From NCBI GenBank assembly GCA_030549335.1, contig CM060188.1:70772696-70836695 (forward strand): a stretch of DNA of 64,000 bases, in the 5' to 3' direction. This document shows, in pieces, positions 38,160 through 51,360 of this stretch. The position numbers and the translations under genes are program-made. The notes below the pieces were generated by a model. It saw only the letters and a program-made list of their open reading frames with translations. It did not search any database and had not been told where the DNA came from. Every line of letters begins with the position of its first letter. Position 1 is the first letter of the stretch. Origin of the DNA: Pontederia crassipes (taxonomy: Eukaryota > Streptophyta > Magnoliopsida > Commelinales > Pontederiaceae).

Positions 38160-41100
38160 GGCACATGGAGGAGGAGGAGGAGGACGACGAGCACAAAATT
38201 ATACGAGTTTTAAAGTGATAAATTAACAATGCCACCTTTTATGTCTTTTAATGCGCACCGAGCGAGTTATTCCACGTATGCATGCATCCACGTAGTCAAA
38301 TTGGACATATATTGTGCCCTCTTCAATTGTTTAGAGTTCATATGCTTTTGTGCTTTTATTTTAATGATCAATTTAATTTTTATACCTTGAACTCCAAAAT
38401 TGCAAATTTATGTTCTTTTCTTCTAAATTTTACATCATATCATCAAATTATAAAGCTCTAATGTAAATGTAATAAGAATAGATTATTTCATGTTTGAAGT
38501 TTCGTATCTATACCTATTATACTAACTCATGAACAGATAAAAAAACATGTCTATTAACTATTTTTCCCCCTAACTAGTGATTTAAATAGTTGATGAAGTG
38601 AGATTAAACAAATGAATAGAAGACATAAATAGGGTTAGCAGAACGTGGATGCTCTTCTTAGTGCTTCCCATCCATCTATTTGTCTCTCTCCGCTTTCTCT
38701 CTCCTTGGCTTAAGTGCTGCATGCACCAACCGGTAAACAAATGCAAGGAGAGTAGGGATGCCCGAGGAGGTTTGATTCCTGCTATTTTCTAGCTATTATT
38801 TATTTTTTTTATTTTTGAATTGTTCGAGTATGATCATATTTGATCAAGAACATAGAGCCTTGACCCTTGTGAATTGAATCTCCAATCATATTAATCAGAT
38901 ATTAACCGTTCTCTAAATCTTTTAGAGCTGAAAGTCAGAAGTTATTGATTTCCCATTCCATTTCAATGATAAGTCGTTAGGAATTTGTAGTTATAATTTA
39001 TTTTTTGAGTAAATTTCTTAAACTTCTTTTGAACTATCGTGATTGTTTGTGCTTATCATACTGCTCTCTCGAACTATGTCGTGATTTCTATTTTAATCTA
39101 TTCATCATATTTCGTTAATTTTTTGTTACTTTTTATTTTGTCATTTATTAAATGTTTAAATTGTTCTCAACGAAAAAATTGAACATTTATTTCAAATCGT
39201 GAGAGAAAATTTTAGTTATTAAATTAAAAAAGTGAAAATTATAACATAATTTAGGAACTCTACGATAAGTTCATATATTAGGGACATACGTGAAAAATCG
39301 CTATATATACTTCTTAATAACTTATCCCTTATTTTTATTATTAAAATAAAAAAAATTCGGTAATTGAATAATCATTCGTCAATCTACTATAAAAATAAAT
39401 TTTTATCTTAATTATTTTTTAAGCTATCATTAGGATGGAGTTCAAGTGGCTTTTCTTGGGCCACATGAGCCCACGGCTCCTAGCACTTTCATTGGGCTCT
39501 TTCATGGCTGAGATGTACGGATAAATATTTTTTAATTAGATTTATTTTCTTTTTTTTTTTTTAAAAAATATTTTTTGTTTGGTGGGAGATCTTTGGATGT
39601 GTATACGCAGCTGCTTCGTGAGCTGTAAGATACATAGGATTACATTGGTATTAGCAACATCTCCAATTTCCATAGGCTCTACTCAGCCCTCATCTAATTA
39701 ATCAAATCATATTTATAGAACATCGTGTATGCTTTCCAAAAATATCATATATTAGGATCAACGATCAGGTCCTAATTTTTTATTTTCTTTAATTTTTGGG
39801 TATTATCATTTCTTTTTTTTTTTGTATGCTTCGTCACTTGTGTTGTTTGCCCTTGGGGACTCGATGAGAAGAATCAAAATTCAAAATTTATATTTTTGTT
39901 CACCCAACAATTAAAAAAAAGTAATGCATGACATAAATTAAAGAAGAAATGTTTCTCACATATTTATTAATAATTAGTTAGTCCAATTGATGAATATGTG
40001 ATAGGTGGGTGGGAGTTTGAACATTTTGATTATTTTGGAATAGAAAGAGGGGGCAATTGAAAAAAAAAAATTTAAAAGTTATGTTGGGACTCCAACTTTT
40101 GGGTAGTGAAATGTCAGCCAAATATTATATAATGGTGCAAATGTAATTAGATAATGGAAAAAGCGGAAATTAGGTCATCGGATTGCATTACCTTCGTGTT
40201 AGCTCTAGGACATGAGAGAAGTTATTTTTGATGATTTTGATTTGCCTTTGAGATTGATCACAATTCTCAGGAAATTTGTTTTACATTCGCAAAATTATAT
40301 ATGACATTAAACGCACGACTACAATCACTTTTCAAAAGTTTAATAACTTAAATTTCAACTTTAATTAATCTTCACACACACACACGATATATTAATTAAA
40401 TTAAATATATAGATAAAACCAACATACGATATAAGTTATATATATATCCATATATATCGATATATATCTCTTTTTTATATCAATATATATATATATATAT
40501 ATATTAAATATCTAAGAGATAGAGTAAAAGTTTAATATATAGGTACTTGGATCAGGATACGCCTTGTGATCTTAATCTTAAATGATAAAATATTTCTTTT
40601 AAAAAATAATTATTTTAAGTTTACTCAAACTAAGAGTTATAATCTATTTCAAATTTTAATCATAAACCTAATATATAGCAATAAAATCGTAGTCCAAAAA
40701 AACAGCTGAGAACTTATACTATTTTAAAATGTATCTATTGCAAAGGAAATGATTTATTTTAAATCAAAATTTTAATCATGAATGTATATTATATATAATA
40801 TTGGATAAAATTCATATCGTAATTAATATAAAATTCTAATTCTAAGAAAACACATAAGATCCTAATTAAACATATTGATGAAACCAACGTATGATTTTAA
40901 GTTATATATATTATCGATATATATCCATATATTAAATATCACTCTAAGACAGAGTAAAAATTCAATATATGGGTATTAGGTAAAATCTGAGAATACCGTA
41001 TAACATAGGAAAAGGTTAAATTAAACTCATAATCCTAATAAAATACCTATAAAGAATATTTTTGGTCAAATAAAATTCGTTATTCATACATTATTTTTAT

Positions 41101-41521
41101 CCTTATATTCGATACCGATAATATTTAAATATTAACTAAATATATAAAAAATAATTTTAATATGAGTTGACATAGGAGTTTTGATAGGTTTAGATATAAA
41201 ATATTTAATAATAATAAAAAATATAAGATTAAGTAAAAAATAAATTTAATTTGAGCAGTAATAGGAGGTTCAGAAATTTGTTATATTTTTATAATTTCGT
41301 ATTCTTCAGTCCGAGTAGAAATAGGACTTTTGCAAATTAAATGAGATTATTTAAAAAAAACAAAGTTAATTTGAGTGGAACTCTAGATTAACTAAAAAAT
41401 AAAAAAAATATAAATGTACGAGATGACAAGTGCCATGCCACGATGGTCATCTAATAAAAAAAAATGATATTCTGGATCAGTAAACCAAACTTATTCCAAA
41501 ATCTAATTATAATTCCTAATA

Positions 41522-41562
<41 letters not shown>

Positions 41563-42269
41563 TATTACTAATAGTATAGTAATAAAATCATGATACGTAT
41601 CCTGATCTTATTAAACTAAAATACATATATATTGAAACTATTAATTCATATACAACATTATTATTCTATTTGTAATATAAATTAAATTAAAATGTGAATT
41701 TCAAATGAAAATTGGAGCCCTATATAAATAAAGATAAATAGGATTTTTTTTTTACTTGAAGAAAAGTAATGTCATAAGTATAATTAAACCAATTAATATT
41801 TCTTTTCTAAAAAAATTAATATCCGGAATTAAAAATAATTCAAAATGACGAATTCAGTACGAGTACAATTAGAATATAACTTTATTTCCTTTTTATTCTG
41901 AAAAAGGGAGGGATTTATTTTCCAATTTATAAAAAATAATTTGAAGAATATTAAATATAATTAATTAAATAACTTATTTATTTAAAATAAATTATATCTA
42001 TTAAAAATAAATTATTTATCATTCATAATTTTTTAAAGTATAATTTGATGATAAACAATTACTATCTGTAGTTTAAATTTTACTTTCAATTTATTTTTCA
42101 TATTGTGTTAACATTTTTTTAACAAAGGACTCTAACCAAATTAACGTTTTACATATTAAAAATTTTATTTCAATAATTCTCTCATGACATCGAACAGAAA
42201 ACAGTTCAAGAATAGGGAAAAAGGCAGAACATGGCATGAAACACATGATACAATCATTCGAGACGTCAA
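38160..42269. other. AT-rich intergenic DNA
   Basis: No gene recognised in about 4.1 kb. Segments at about 40430-40560 and 40885-40985 form a diverged direct repeat (AAGTTATATATA..ATCGATATATATC...AGAGTAAAA) with embedded (AT)n runs at 40482-40503 and 41534-41559. Confidence 0.45.
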
Positions 42270-42929
42270 GGGCGCGTCTGGTTGGGAATATTTCGCGAGA
42301 ACATCGCGAAATATTTCCAAATATTTTACGTGATGGGAACATAGTCACGTGATTTTGAGCAGAACATTTTACGAAATATTCTGACCAAATGTTCTTGACT
42401 TTGGCAAGAAATTTTTTTTTTCTTTGACCTTTTTTTTCTTTCATCCATTTTTAAATTATTATATAAAAGTATATATAATTTAGTTATTTATTAATACAAT
42501 TAGTCATCTTATTAAAGAAGTGTTTAAATGTAATTAATTAAAATTTTATGTTATAATAATTCTAAAATATTTTATAATAAAAATGTTCAATTATTTTAAT
42601 AAAAAATATATTATATTTGGATATTTAGATTTACTATAATATTAATAATATTTAAAATATTTAATCAAATAAATAATAATATAATAATTATCCAAACATC
42701 TACTATAACTTATTCAAATAAATAATAATAATATAATAATAAAATAATAAATTATATTCTTAGTTTTTACTTTTTATCCAAACACCTACTAAAACTTATC
42801 TATCAAATCAACTTTTTATATTTCCATCATTATACTTTTTCATTCAAACATCAACCTAAACTTTTCTATCATATCAATTAGTTTTTGAGAACAAAAGTTC
42901 TCCCAATATTCCCGTACCAAACACAGCCC
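42270..42929. mobile_element. MITE-family element, copy 2
   Basis: Starts GGGCGCGTCTGGTTGGGAAT and ends CCGTACCAAACACAGCCC; the two ends are imperfect inverted repeats (GGGC...TGG and CCA...GCCC). The right third aligns with the element at 33439-34164. The AT-rich core has no coding capacity. Flanking duplication is not clear. Confidence 0.7.
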
Positions 42930-42950
42930 AAGCGGACAAAGATTTATTTT

Positions 42951-43100
42951 AAATGATTCATTCATCATTTCGCACACTTAAGCATAAAACATTTATTTTA
43001 AAAAAATGTAAAAGATTTGTTTTAAAGGAACAACCTTAAATGATTCATTCGTCATTTCGCACACTTAAGCTGAAAACATTTGTTTAAAAAAAATGTAAAT
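42951..43100. repeat. ~87-bp direct repeat (two units), left copy
   Basis: Two successive copies (about 42953 and 43040) of a unit containing TGATTCATTC, CATTTCGCACACTTAAG and AAAACATTT. The same pair recurs at 48270-48425, in each case directly before a GC-rich minisatellite block. Confidence 0.8.
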
Positions 43101-43194
43101 GAGTATGCAGAGAAAAGAATGCACTCGTCATCGCTCTTCTTCCAGCACTGGGAACCTTGGGGTTCTCGGTCTGGTACTGATAAAGTTGCCGGGC

Positions 43195-43880
43195 ACCCAT
43201 CCCAGGTGCCTGGGCGCAGTTCTTGGATGCAGTTCGGCCTCAATGCGGAGTTCGGCCTCAATGCGGCCGCCTGGAGGCTGCTGTGCCCGTGGAGTGGTGA
43301 CGCTTCCCGCGCGGGGCTCCCTTTGTTCGCCGCCACCTGCCGGACCTGGAGCCCGCGTCCGTGGAGCACTTCTTGGCCGTCGAGTGACGACGCTTCCCTC
43401 GCCTTGTTCGACCTCAAGGCGGCCGCGACCTGCTGGACCTGGAGCCCGCGCCCGTGGAGCACTTCTTGCTCACCCCTCGCCTTGTTCGGCCTTAATGCGG
43501 CCGCCACATGGAGCCCGTGCCCGTGGAGCACTTCTTGGTCGCCGGATCGTGCCGGGCTCCCTTTGTTCGCCGCCACCTGCAGGACCCCGTGGACCACTTC
43601 TTGGTCGCCGGATGACGTTTCTCTCGTCCCATTGTTCGGCTTTGCCGCGACCTGTCGGACCTGGAGCCCGCGCCCGTGGAGCACTTCTCGGTCGCCGCGT
43701 GACAATGCTTCCCTTGCCTTGTTCGGCCTCAATGCCACCTGCCGGACCCTGTGGAGCACTTCTCGGTCGCCACATGACGACGCTTCCCTCGCCTTGTTCG
43801 ACCTCAATGCCACCTGCCGGACCCCCTGGAGCACTTCTCGGTCGCCGCGTGATGATGCTTCCCTCGCCTTGTCCGGCCTA
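43195..43880. repeat. GC-rich minisatellite block 1
   Basis: Irregular tandem repeats of about 64-92 bp built on GTGGAGCACTTCTTGGTCGC, ...GACGCTTCCCTCGCCTTGTTC and GGCCTCAATGC modules, at least seven units. It is strongly GC-rich in an AT-rich setting. Long frames are open on both strands (up to 279 codons) because the repeat lacks stop codons; they are not treated as genes. No family recognised. Confidence 0.85.
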
Positions 43881-44689
43881 AATATTTTCACTAAGAACTC
43901 ATACTATTATCCTTAATGACATTAAAATAATCATAAATTCAAATTTTATTCGATCGATTTAAGTACATTTGTTGCAATGGGAAAAATTGAAATACAAAAA
44001 CAAATCTCAACACAATATTCTTTCCAAATTTAATTGTTTTCTATTGCAATTGTCCTTTCAATATTCTTTTTTCATGTGCCGTGTGAAGTTTTAAGAGATT
44101 TTGAGATATTTTTACATTCAAAATTTTCTCTTTTGTCATTTTTTTTAATTTTTTTTAGTTTTTTCCCTTTTGCTCAGTGGAATTTTGCATTTAAAACTTG
44201 TTATATACAAAACTTTTAATATACGTACGTCAAGGGGTCAATATCAAATTACTTTAATTTCTTAATACACTTTATTTTCTTATGTATCTCTTTTAATAAA
44301 AAAAGAAGTGTAATACAACATCACATATTTATGTATTACTAAATCAATACTACATTTTTTTAGGAAACTATATATATGAAGATAGAAAGCATGATTAGGA
44401 AATAGAAATACAATAAGAAGCATGCATGTTTAACATATATTCAAAACAAGTATGAGTCTATGAAAATAGAAAAAATCTCTCAAAAAAAATAATACTTAAA
44501 GATAAAATAAGATATGATTTGTTGATGTTGGAAAAATTGAGTTATGCAGCAATCAGTAAAATTCTATTGTATTACGGCTCCACCAGAGACCTCAGAGTTC
44601 ACTATCTTTTATAATGATACTGTTGGATTTCCATCCACTAAGCAAAATGAAAAAAAAAACAAAATAAAAAAATGAAAATACAGAAATTT
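43881..44689. other. AT-rich spacer
   Basis: No gene or named element seen; AT-rich DNA between the minisatellite and the ~350-bp repeats. Confidence 0.4.
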
Positions 44690-45390
44690 TTTTTGAATCC
44701 ATGTGTACATGTCCTGAGGTAGGTCTGGTAACCGCTTTTATCAACGTTGAACTCATGTTTCATTCTTCTTGCATTGCACTTGCTTTTTCGTATCCTTGTA
44801 ATGGCGTGGGGCGCCCATTGTATTTAGCTCACAAAATGCAAGTATATTCACATTACTTCATTTAATACTTTATGTACTTCTTACACATACAACTCTTTTA
44901 GTTTATAGGTAGAAAATTAATTTGTCATATATATATATATATTAAAATTTTGTTTAGAATACATTTTAAATGTAAATCTCGTTAGGCAAAAGGATAAAAT
45001 AATTTTAAATTTCAAATAAAAAGAGAAAAACATTTCATTGCACATGTCTTGGTCTCGAGATTAGCACGATAGCCATTTATGTAACCATCGAACTCCAGTT
45101 CAATTCTTCTTGCACCGCACTTGCTTCTTTGTCTCCTTGAAATTGTGATAGACACTCATCACATTTATCTAAAAACATGCAAATATATTCACATTTATCT
45201 CGTTTAATAATTCATGTTCTTGTTAGACATAAAACTCTTTGTATTATATATACAAAAGCTATTTGTTATTTTCCCCTTTATTATATTGTAATGTTTTTAT
45301 AGAACAATTTTAAATGCAAAACTCATCTAAGCAAAAGGGAAAAACCAAAGAAAAAAATAAAAAAACAAAAAAAAGATAAAATAGAGAAAT
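44690..45390. repeat. ~350-bp tandem repeat, left part (two units)
   Basis: Units at about 44690-45035 and 45036-45390 share, in order, a GAGGTC/GAGATT..GCACGA segment, a GAACTC..TTCTTCTTGCA stretch, CTCCTTG, CACATACAACTCTTT and a TATATA...AAATGCAAAACTC tail. The same repeat continues at 47515-48235, so the three-copy unit at 45391-47393 interrupts it. Confidence 0.7.
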
Positions 45391-47393
45391 CATTATTTTT
45401 TAGAAACTCACATTCTCTTCTCTCCTTCGTCGTCGGCTTTCCAACAAGGGATTCTTAGTAGATGAACTTCTCAATCTCGGAGAGTTTGAAACAAGCAAGA
45501 GAGAAAGAGTGGAAAACAAGGAGGAGAAAGTGGTGGTGAGGGAGCTGAAAATGGAGGCGGTGGCCGGAGAAAACCAAGTGAAGAAGATGAAAGCAAAGGA
45601 ACATTCCTCTTCTTCCTTCTTCCCGTAGTCAATTCTTTCCTGCGAAGGGTCGCAGCCACTTTCCTAAATAAGTTTTCTGATGACTTATTAAAAAATCTAA
45701 TTTTTTTTCTTTTTGGGGTTTAAAAATCAAGTTTTTTTATGAGATTTCTCTTGAGTTATCTAGGTGCACGACGTAGAGGAGTTGGAATGGGTTTCTTCCA
45801 TTATTGACTACTCCCTCTTGGAGTTCCTAGCCAAAGTTGCACCGCTAACCCAATTTGACAACCGAAGTTGCAGCGTCCAGCTCGAGAATCGCTAGTGAAC
45901 CCATCGTAATGGCATAGTATGGTGCCTTTGTGCATGGTCTCTACTGGGGAAAGGGGGAGAGGGGGTAGCCACCCCCTTTCCCTGTCCCTTACAACACCAG
46001 AGAGGAGAGGGGAAAGGGGCGGCCACCCCCTTCCTCCAGCTTCGACGAGGGGCGAGAGATATTAATTTATTAGTTTTTGTTGCATCACGTTAGCGTCGCA
46101 ACCGAAAAACTACTCATTATTTTTTAGAAACTCACATTCTCTTCTCTCTTTCGTCGTTGGCTTTCCAACCAAGGATTCTTAGTAGATGAACTTCTCAATC
46201 TCGGAGAGTTCGAAACAAGCAAGAGGGAAAGAGTGGAAAATGAGGAGGAGAAAGTGGTGGTGAGGGAGCTGAAAATGGAGGCGGTGGCCGGAGAGAATGA
46301 AGTGAAGAAGATGAAAGCAAAGGAACATTCCTCTTCTTCCTTCTTGTCGTAGTCGATTCTTTCCTGCGAAGGGTCGCGGCCACTTTCTTAAATAAGTTTT
46401 CAGATGACTTATTAAAAAATCTAATTTTTTTCTTTTTGGGGTTTAAAAATCAAGTTTTTTTTATGAGATTTCTCTTGAGTTATCTAGGTGCACGACGTAG
46501 AGGAGTTGGAATGGGTTTCTTCCATTATTGACTACTCCCTCTTGGAGTTCCTAGCCAAAGTTGCACCGCTAACCCAAGTTGACAACCGAAGTTGCAGCGT
46601 CTAGCTCGAGAACCGCCAGTGAACCCATCGTAATGGCATAGTATGGTGCCTTTGTGCATGGTCTCTACTACTCATTATTTTTTAGAAACTCACATTCTCT
46701 TCTCTTTTTGTCGTCGACTTTCCAACCAGGGATTCTTAGTAGATGAACTTCTCAATCTCGGAGAGTTCGAAACAAGCAAGATGGAAAGAGTGGAAAATGA
46801 GGAGGAGAAATTGGTGGTGAGGGAGCTGAAAATGGAGGCAGTGGCCGGAGAGAACGAAGTGAAGAAGATGAAAGCAAAGGAACATTCCTCTTCTTCCTTC
46901 TTACCGTAGTCGATTCTTTCCTGCGAAGGGTCGCGGCCACTTTCCTAAATAAGTTTTCTGATAACTTATTAAAAAATCTATTTTTTTTTTCTTTTTGGGG
47001 TTTAAAAATCAAGTTTTTTATGAGATTTCTCTTGAGTTATCTAGGTGCACGACGTAGAGGAGTTGGAATGGGTTTCTTCCATTATTGACTACTCCCTCTT
47101 GGAGTTCCTAGCCAAAGTTGCACCGCTAACCCAAGTTGACAACCGAAGTTGTAGCGTCCAGCTCGAGAACCGCCAGTGAACCCATCGTAATGGCATAGTA
47201 TGGTGCCTCTGTGCATGGTCTCTACTGAGGAAAGGGGGAGAGGGGGTAGCCACCCCCTTTCCCTATCCCTTACAACACCAGAGAGGAGAGGGGAAAGGGG
47301 CGGCCACCCCCTTCGTCCAGCTTCGATGAGGGGCGATAGATATTAATTTATTAGTTTTTGTTGCGTCACATTAGCATCGCAATCGGAAAACTA
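45391..47393 (+). repeat. Three tandem copies of a ~0.72-kb unit with a short conserved frame
   Basis: Copies lie at 45391-46113 (723 bp), 46114-46672 (559 bp, 3' truncated) and 46673-47393 (721 bp). All begin CATTATTTTTTAGAAACTCA. Each carries a plus-strand frame of ~65 codons after a pyrimidine/AG stretch, reading GFLVDELLNLGEFETSK and then a charged tail to KMKAKEHSSSSF and a stop (near 45629, 46353 and 46909). The acidic DELL motif recalls N-termini of some plant transcription factors, but this is weak. Copies 1 and 3 end in a C/G-rich imperfect palindrome (AAAGGGGGAGAGGGGGTAGC then CCACCCCC). Possibly a captured gene piece. Confidence 0.8.
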
Positions 47394-47891
47394 TCAACGA
47401 TCAAGCGAATAACACGTGTAATAGAAATAAAGTTCGAAGATAATCTAATTATAAATTTAAGTTTGAGGACTATTTAAATATTGACTTAACGTTTGAGGAT
47501 AATTCGCATAATTTACCTTTAACATTACCTTGTTTAATAATTTATGTGTTTGTTGCACATACAACTCTTTTAGGGTACATGTACAAAAAATATTTACTAT
47601 TGACCCATATATATATATATATATTAAAAGTTTTGTCTAAACAAATTTTAAATACAAAACTCCGGTAAGCAAGAGGAAAAAATAAAAAAAATAGAGAAAA
47701 CCAATTTGATCACACTCCCGAGGTCGGCACGAGAATCGCTTCTGTCACCGCTGAACTCATGTTCGGTTCTTCTTGCACCACACTTATTTCTTCGTCTCCT
47801 TGGAATTGCTCTCATTGTGTTGAATAATTTATGTGATTTTTACACATATAACTCTTTTGGGTTATATGCTATTGTCCCTTATATGTATATA

Positions 47892-47927
<36 letters not shown>

Positions 47928-48240
47928 TGCATGTATGTATGTATTTATTTATTTATTAAAAGTCTTGTGTAGAACAAATTTTAAATGCAAAAAACTTGGC
48001 TAAGAAAAAGTAAAAAAAATATGAAAATTAGAGAGAACCATATTTATTTCACAAGTCTTAGTCTCGAGGTCGACAGAGCAATCACTTCTTGCACTGTTCG
48101 TTGTCTCCTTGGAATGGCAACAGGCTCCATTGAATAATTCATGTGATTGTTACACATACAACTCTTTTGGGATATAGGTAGTTAGCAACAAAAATCATTT
48201 GTTATTATCCCTTGGTAGGAACAAGTTTAAAAAAAATGTA
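47394..48240. repeat. ~350-bp tandem repeat, right part
   Basis: Partial unit about 47515-47700, full unit about 47700-48045 and partial unit about 48045-48235 of the repeat seen at 44690-45390. A (GTAT)n microsatellite lies inside at about 47900-47945. Confidence 0.65.
47900..47945. repeat. (GTAT)n microsatellite
   Basis: About 11 tetranucleotide units with one variant, preceded by (AT)n. Confidence 0.9.
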
Positions 48241-48269
48241 AAAGATTTGTTTGAAAGGAATAGCCTTAA

Positions 48270-48425
48270 AGGATTCATTCGTCATTTCGCACACTTAAGC
48301 AGAAAATATTTGTTTTAAAAAAATGTAAAAGATTTGTTTGAAAGGAACAACCTTAAAAGGATTCATTTGTCATTTCGCACACTTAAGAAGAAAACATTTG
48401 TTTTTAAAAAAATGTAAATGAGTAT
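48270..48425. repeat. ~88-bp direct repeat (two units), right copy
   Basis: Two units (GATTCATT at about 48272 and 48360) matching the pair at 42951-43100, again followed by the same AATGAGTATGCAGAGAAAAG sequence and a minisatellite. Confidence 0.8.
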
Positions 48426-48499
48426 GCAGAGAAAAGAATGCACCCGTCAACGCACTTCTTCTAGCACCGGACCCTTGGGGTTCTCGGTCTGGTACTGAT

Positions 48500-49160
48500 A
48501 AAGTTGCCGGGCACCCATCCCGGGTGCCTGGGCGTAGTTCTTGGACGCAGTTCGGCCTCAATGCGGCTGACTGGAGCCTGCTGTTCGCCGTTTTGTTCGC
48601 CGGACCTGGAGCCCGCGCCCGTGGAGCACTTCTTGCTCGCCCCTCGCCTCGTTCGGCCTCAATGTGGCCGCCAACTGGAGCCCGTGCCCGTGGAGCACTT
48701 CTTGGTCGCTGGACCATGCCGGGCTCCCTTTGGCCGCCACCTGCCGGACCCCGTGGACCACTTCTTGGTCGCCGGATCGCACCGGGCTCCCTTTGTTCGC
48801 TGCCAGCTGCCAGACACCGTGGACCACTTCTTGGTCGCCAGGTGACGTTTCTCTCATCCCATTGTTCGGCTTCGCCGCGACCTGCCGGACCTAGAGCCCG
48901 CCCGCCGGGTGATGATGCTTCCCTCGCCTTGTTCGTCCTCAATGCCACCTGCCGGACCCCGTGGAGCACTTCTCGGTCGCCACATGACGACGATTCCCTC
49001 GCCTTGTTCGACCTCAATGCCACCTGCCGGACCCCGTGGAGCACTTCTCGATCGCCGCGTGACGATGCTTCCCTTGTCTTGTCCGGCCTCAATGTGGAAG
49101 CCACGCCAACGCACAGGCCTAGGCCTAGGCCCACGCCCACGCCCACGCCCACTCGTCATG
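48500..49160. repeat. GC-rich minisatellite block 2
   Basis: Same repeat modules as block 1 (GTGGAGCACTTCTTGGTCGC and variants), at least six units, ending in a short (CCCACG)n run at 49128-49150. With its left flank it is a second copy of the 42951-43880 region. Frames up to 260 codons on both strands are repeat by-products. Confidence 0.85.
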
Positions 49161-49231
49161 GATGTAATCCCCTATTTGGCAATCTAAATCTTTTACATAG
49201 AAAATTCCCTATTTATATTATTAACATATGC

Positions 49232-51343
49232 TGTAACATCCTAATATTTACTATGTAACCTCAGGATTGTCTGCCAGGGCATGTGCACTTGACCACATTA
49301 ATTCAGATTCTTTATATAATTATTTAATTAAGCTTGTTAGTCCCAGTAATACATATTCCAATTGGTCTCGGTATATAACTTGTTTTTAAAATGTGTTGAC
49401 ATTTCTTAATAAATCTTAAGAGGAAGAAGAAGACTGCACGAATAGTTTCTTGGACAGAAACTAAAAGGTATGGAACTATGGTAGATTCTTCCTAGAATCA
49501 TGATTTTAGACTCGAAGCATGTCCTTAGTTTATGCCTAGTATTAGTTTCTTGATTTATAATTATTCTGGATGCCGACCGTTGCCGGAAAAGATGAACGGA
49601 ACGCACACTTGCGCCTGCGCTGTTCTGCGTAAGAGGAACCCGATCTGGGGAAGTTCATACTCGGACCGAGTTCGATAGAACTCGACTGGGTCTGCCATTG
49701 TCGCGAGTGCAAAGCTCTATAATGAAGAAGAACCCTGCTCGAGTTGATGACGACCCGGTCCGGGCAGTTCCACGATGAAGTCACGCTCGGCCGCAACTTC
49801 TGTCGAGCGATCGACCAATTCGTCGAATCGGCCGACCGAACTGTTAAGTACGAACCCGGCCCGGGCCATGTCCTGATTTTCTTCTAATGATGCCCTTACG
49901 AACTCGACTCGAGTTTCACCCAACTCGGCCCGGGTTCCGATACTATCAAGTTGATTTTTATGATCTATCCCTGATTCATGTGCATAGTCCTGATTTAAGT
50001 CGTGATATGATTATGTTATTTATGCTCTTAATAATGATGATGTCTATTACGACCTTATGATAACTTAATTTAAATCCAATCATATTTATGACGACATTGA
50101 TACATACCCATCGATCTTGATCTATCTTATGATAATGATGATGATTATGATGTTCATATATTTCTTATTTCTCTCCATGATCATATCTTGTAGCTCTGAT
50201 TAAGTCATATATATAATGATGATGATGAATAGGACCCTTGATCAGTACGATTTGTTGATCCTTTCTTATGATGATCAAATCTTAATCATGATCCTTATGT
50301 TCTAATGAAAGATAAATTAAAAGCTGCAAGATAAAATATGAAAAATATTAAATGGAGAGCTCTTTTTATGATGGACTGGTGATGATCAATTATGGGCTGA
50401 CTTCGGTCAGTTATGGACTCACTTTATCAGTTAAGATGATGATGATGGACGGGTTGAGACAGGCCTCCCCATGAGTTGAAATATACCCCACTATAAGTCA
50501 AAGATGAATAATAAAATAATGAAAAAAATGAAGCATATTAATAATAAAATCTCTTTATGATGATTAGTGACTCTTGTCACACTTATGATGATCTTTCCAT
50601 GATCTTTTGATCTATTATTAATATGATCTAAAGAAGATGATATAATTTATGATTTTCTATCTTTATACAATTATCTCTCATGAATCTTTATATGTTGATG
50701 ACCTCATAATCATGATGATCGACTCTTGTCATTCTATGATTATTTACTATGATCTATCCTGATGTTTTGATCTTATGATCCCAAGAAGATAACAACTTGA
50801 TCTATGAATTTCTTATGATCTTAGTGATCTCCTATCCATATGACATGTTACAAGAATCCTTTTTATTTATATCATGATTATGCCTATTTTATTTTTATAT
50901 GATGATGATGATGTCCTTATGATTCTTGTCTAGTATCATGATCTTATGATTATTTCTATCTTACTTCCATATTGAATTGCAAAACTCATAGGAAGATTTC
51001 TCCCCTGCATGTTCTTAAATGCAGGACTAGATCTTAATGATAAAGGTGACCAACGGTGACAGATTGAGCTCGTAGATGACTGCACATGAGTATCTTGAGT
51101 CCTTTAGTTTGATGTACTAGTTTTCCTTTGAACTCACATAAAGTTCTTTATCAGTCTTCCACATACTAAGATGTCATACTCTTTTTATTATTTAATGATG
51201 ATTAAGTCTTCCATTTTTATATGATGTTGAGTTGACCAGTCAAAGTCTTCTTTTTGATCAATATGATGTACACGTAAGGACGACCCGTAGAGTCTTCAAA
51301 CTGTATTCTCTCATGTTATGGGGTGCGATTTGAGGGCGTTACA
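49232..51343 (+). mobile_element. LTR of a Ty3/Gypsy-like retrotransposon
   Basis: A 2,112-bp stretch begins TGTAAC and ends GTTACA, a perfect 6-bp terminal inverted repeat with TG...CA ends. It is followed after 5 bp by GTATCAGAGCCT, matching the usual plant primer-binding site complementary to initiator tRNA-Met. It is AT-rich with many GATGAT runs and has no coding capacity. No second LTR is seen in the window, so the element is incomplete or replaced downstream by other repeats. Confidence 0.65.
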
Positions 51344-51348
51344 GTTAA

Positions 51349-51360
51349 GTATCAGAGCCT
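51349..51360 (+). other. Primer-binding site of the LTR element
   Basis: GTATCAGAGCCT directly downstream of the LTR end, differing by little from the common TGGTATCAGAGC site. It marks minus-strand DNA priming by tRNA-Met. Confidence 0.6.

Noticed and set aside
43052..43916. Overlapping frames of about 260-280 codons on both strands
   Set aside because: They run through a GC-rich tandem repeat that lacks stop codons in several frames; residues simply cycle with the repeat and no domain is seen.
48370..49258. Long frames (244 and 260 codons) on opposite strands
   Set aside because: Same minisatellite artefact in the second block.
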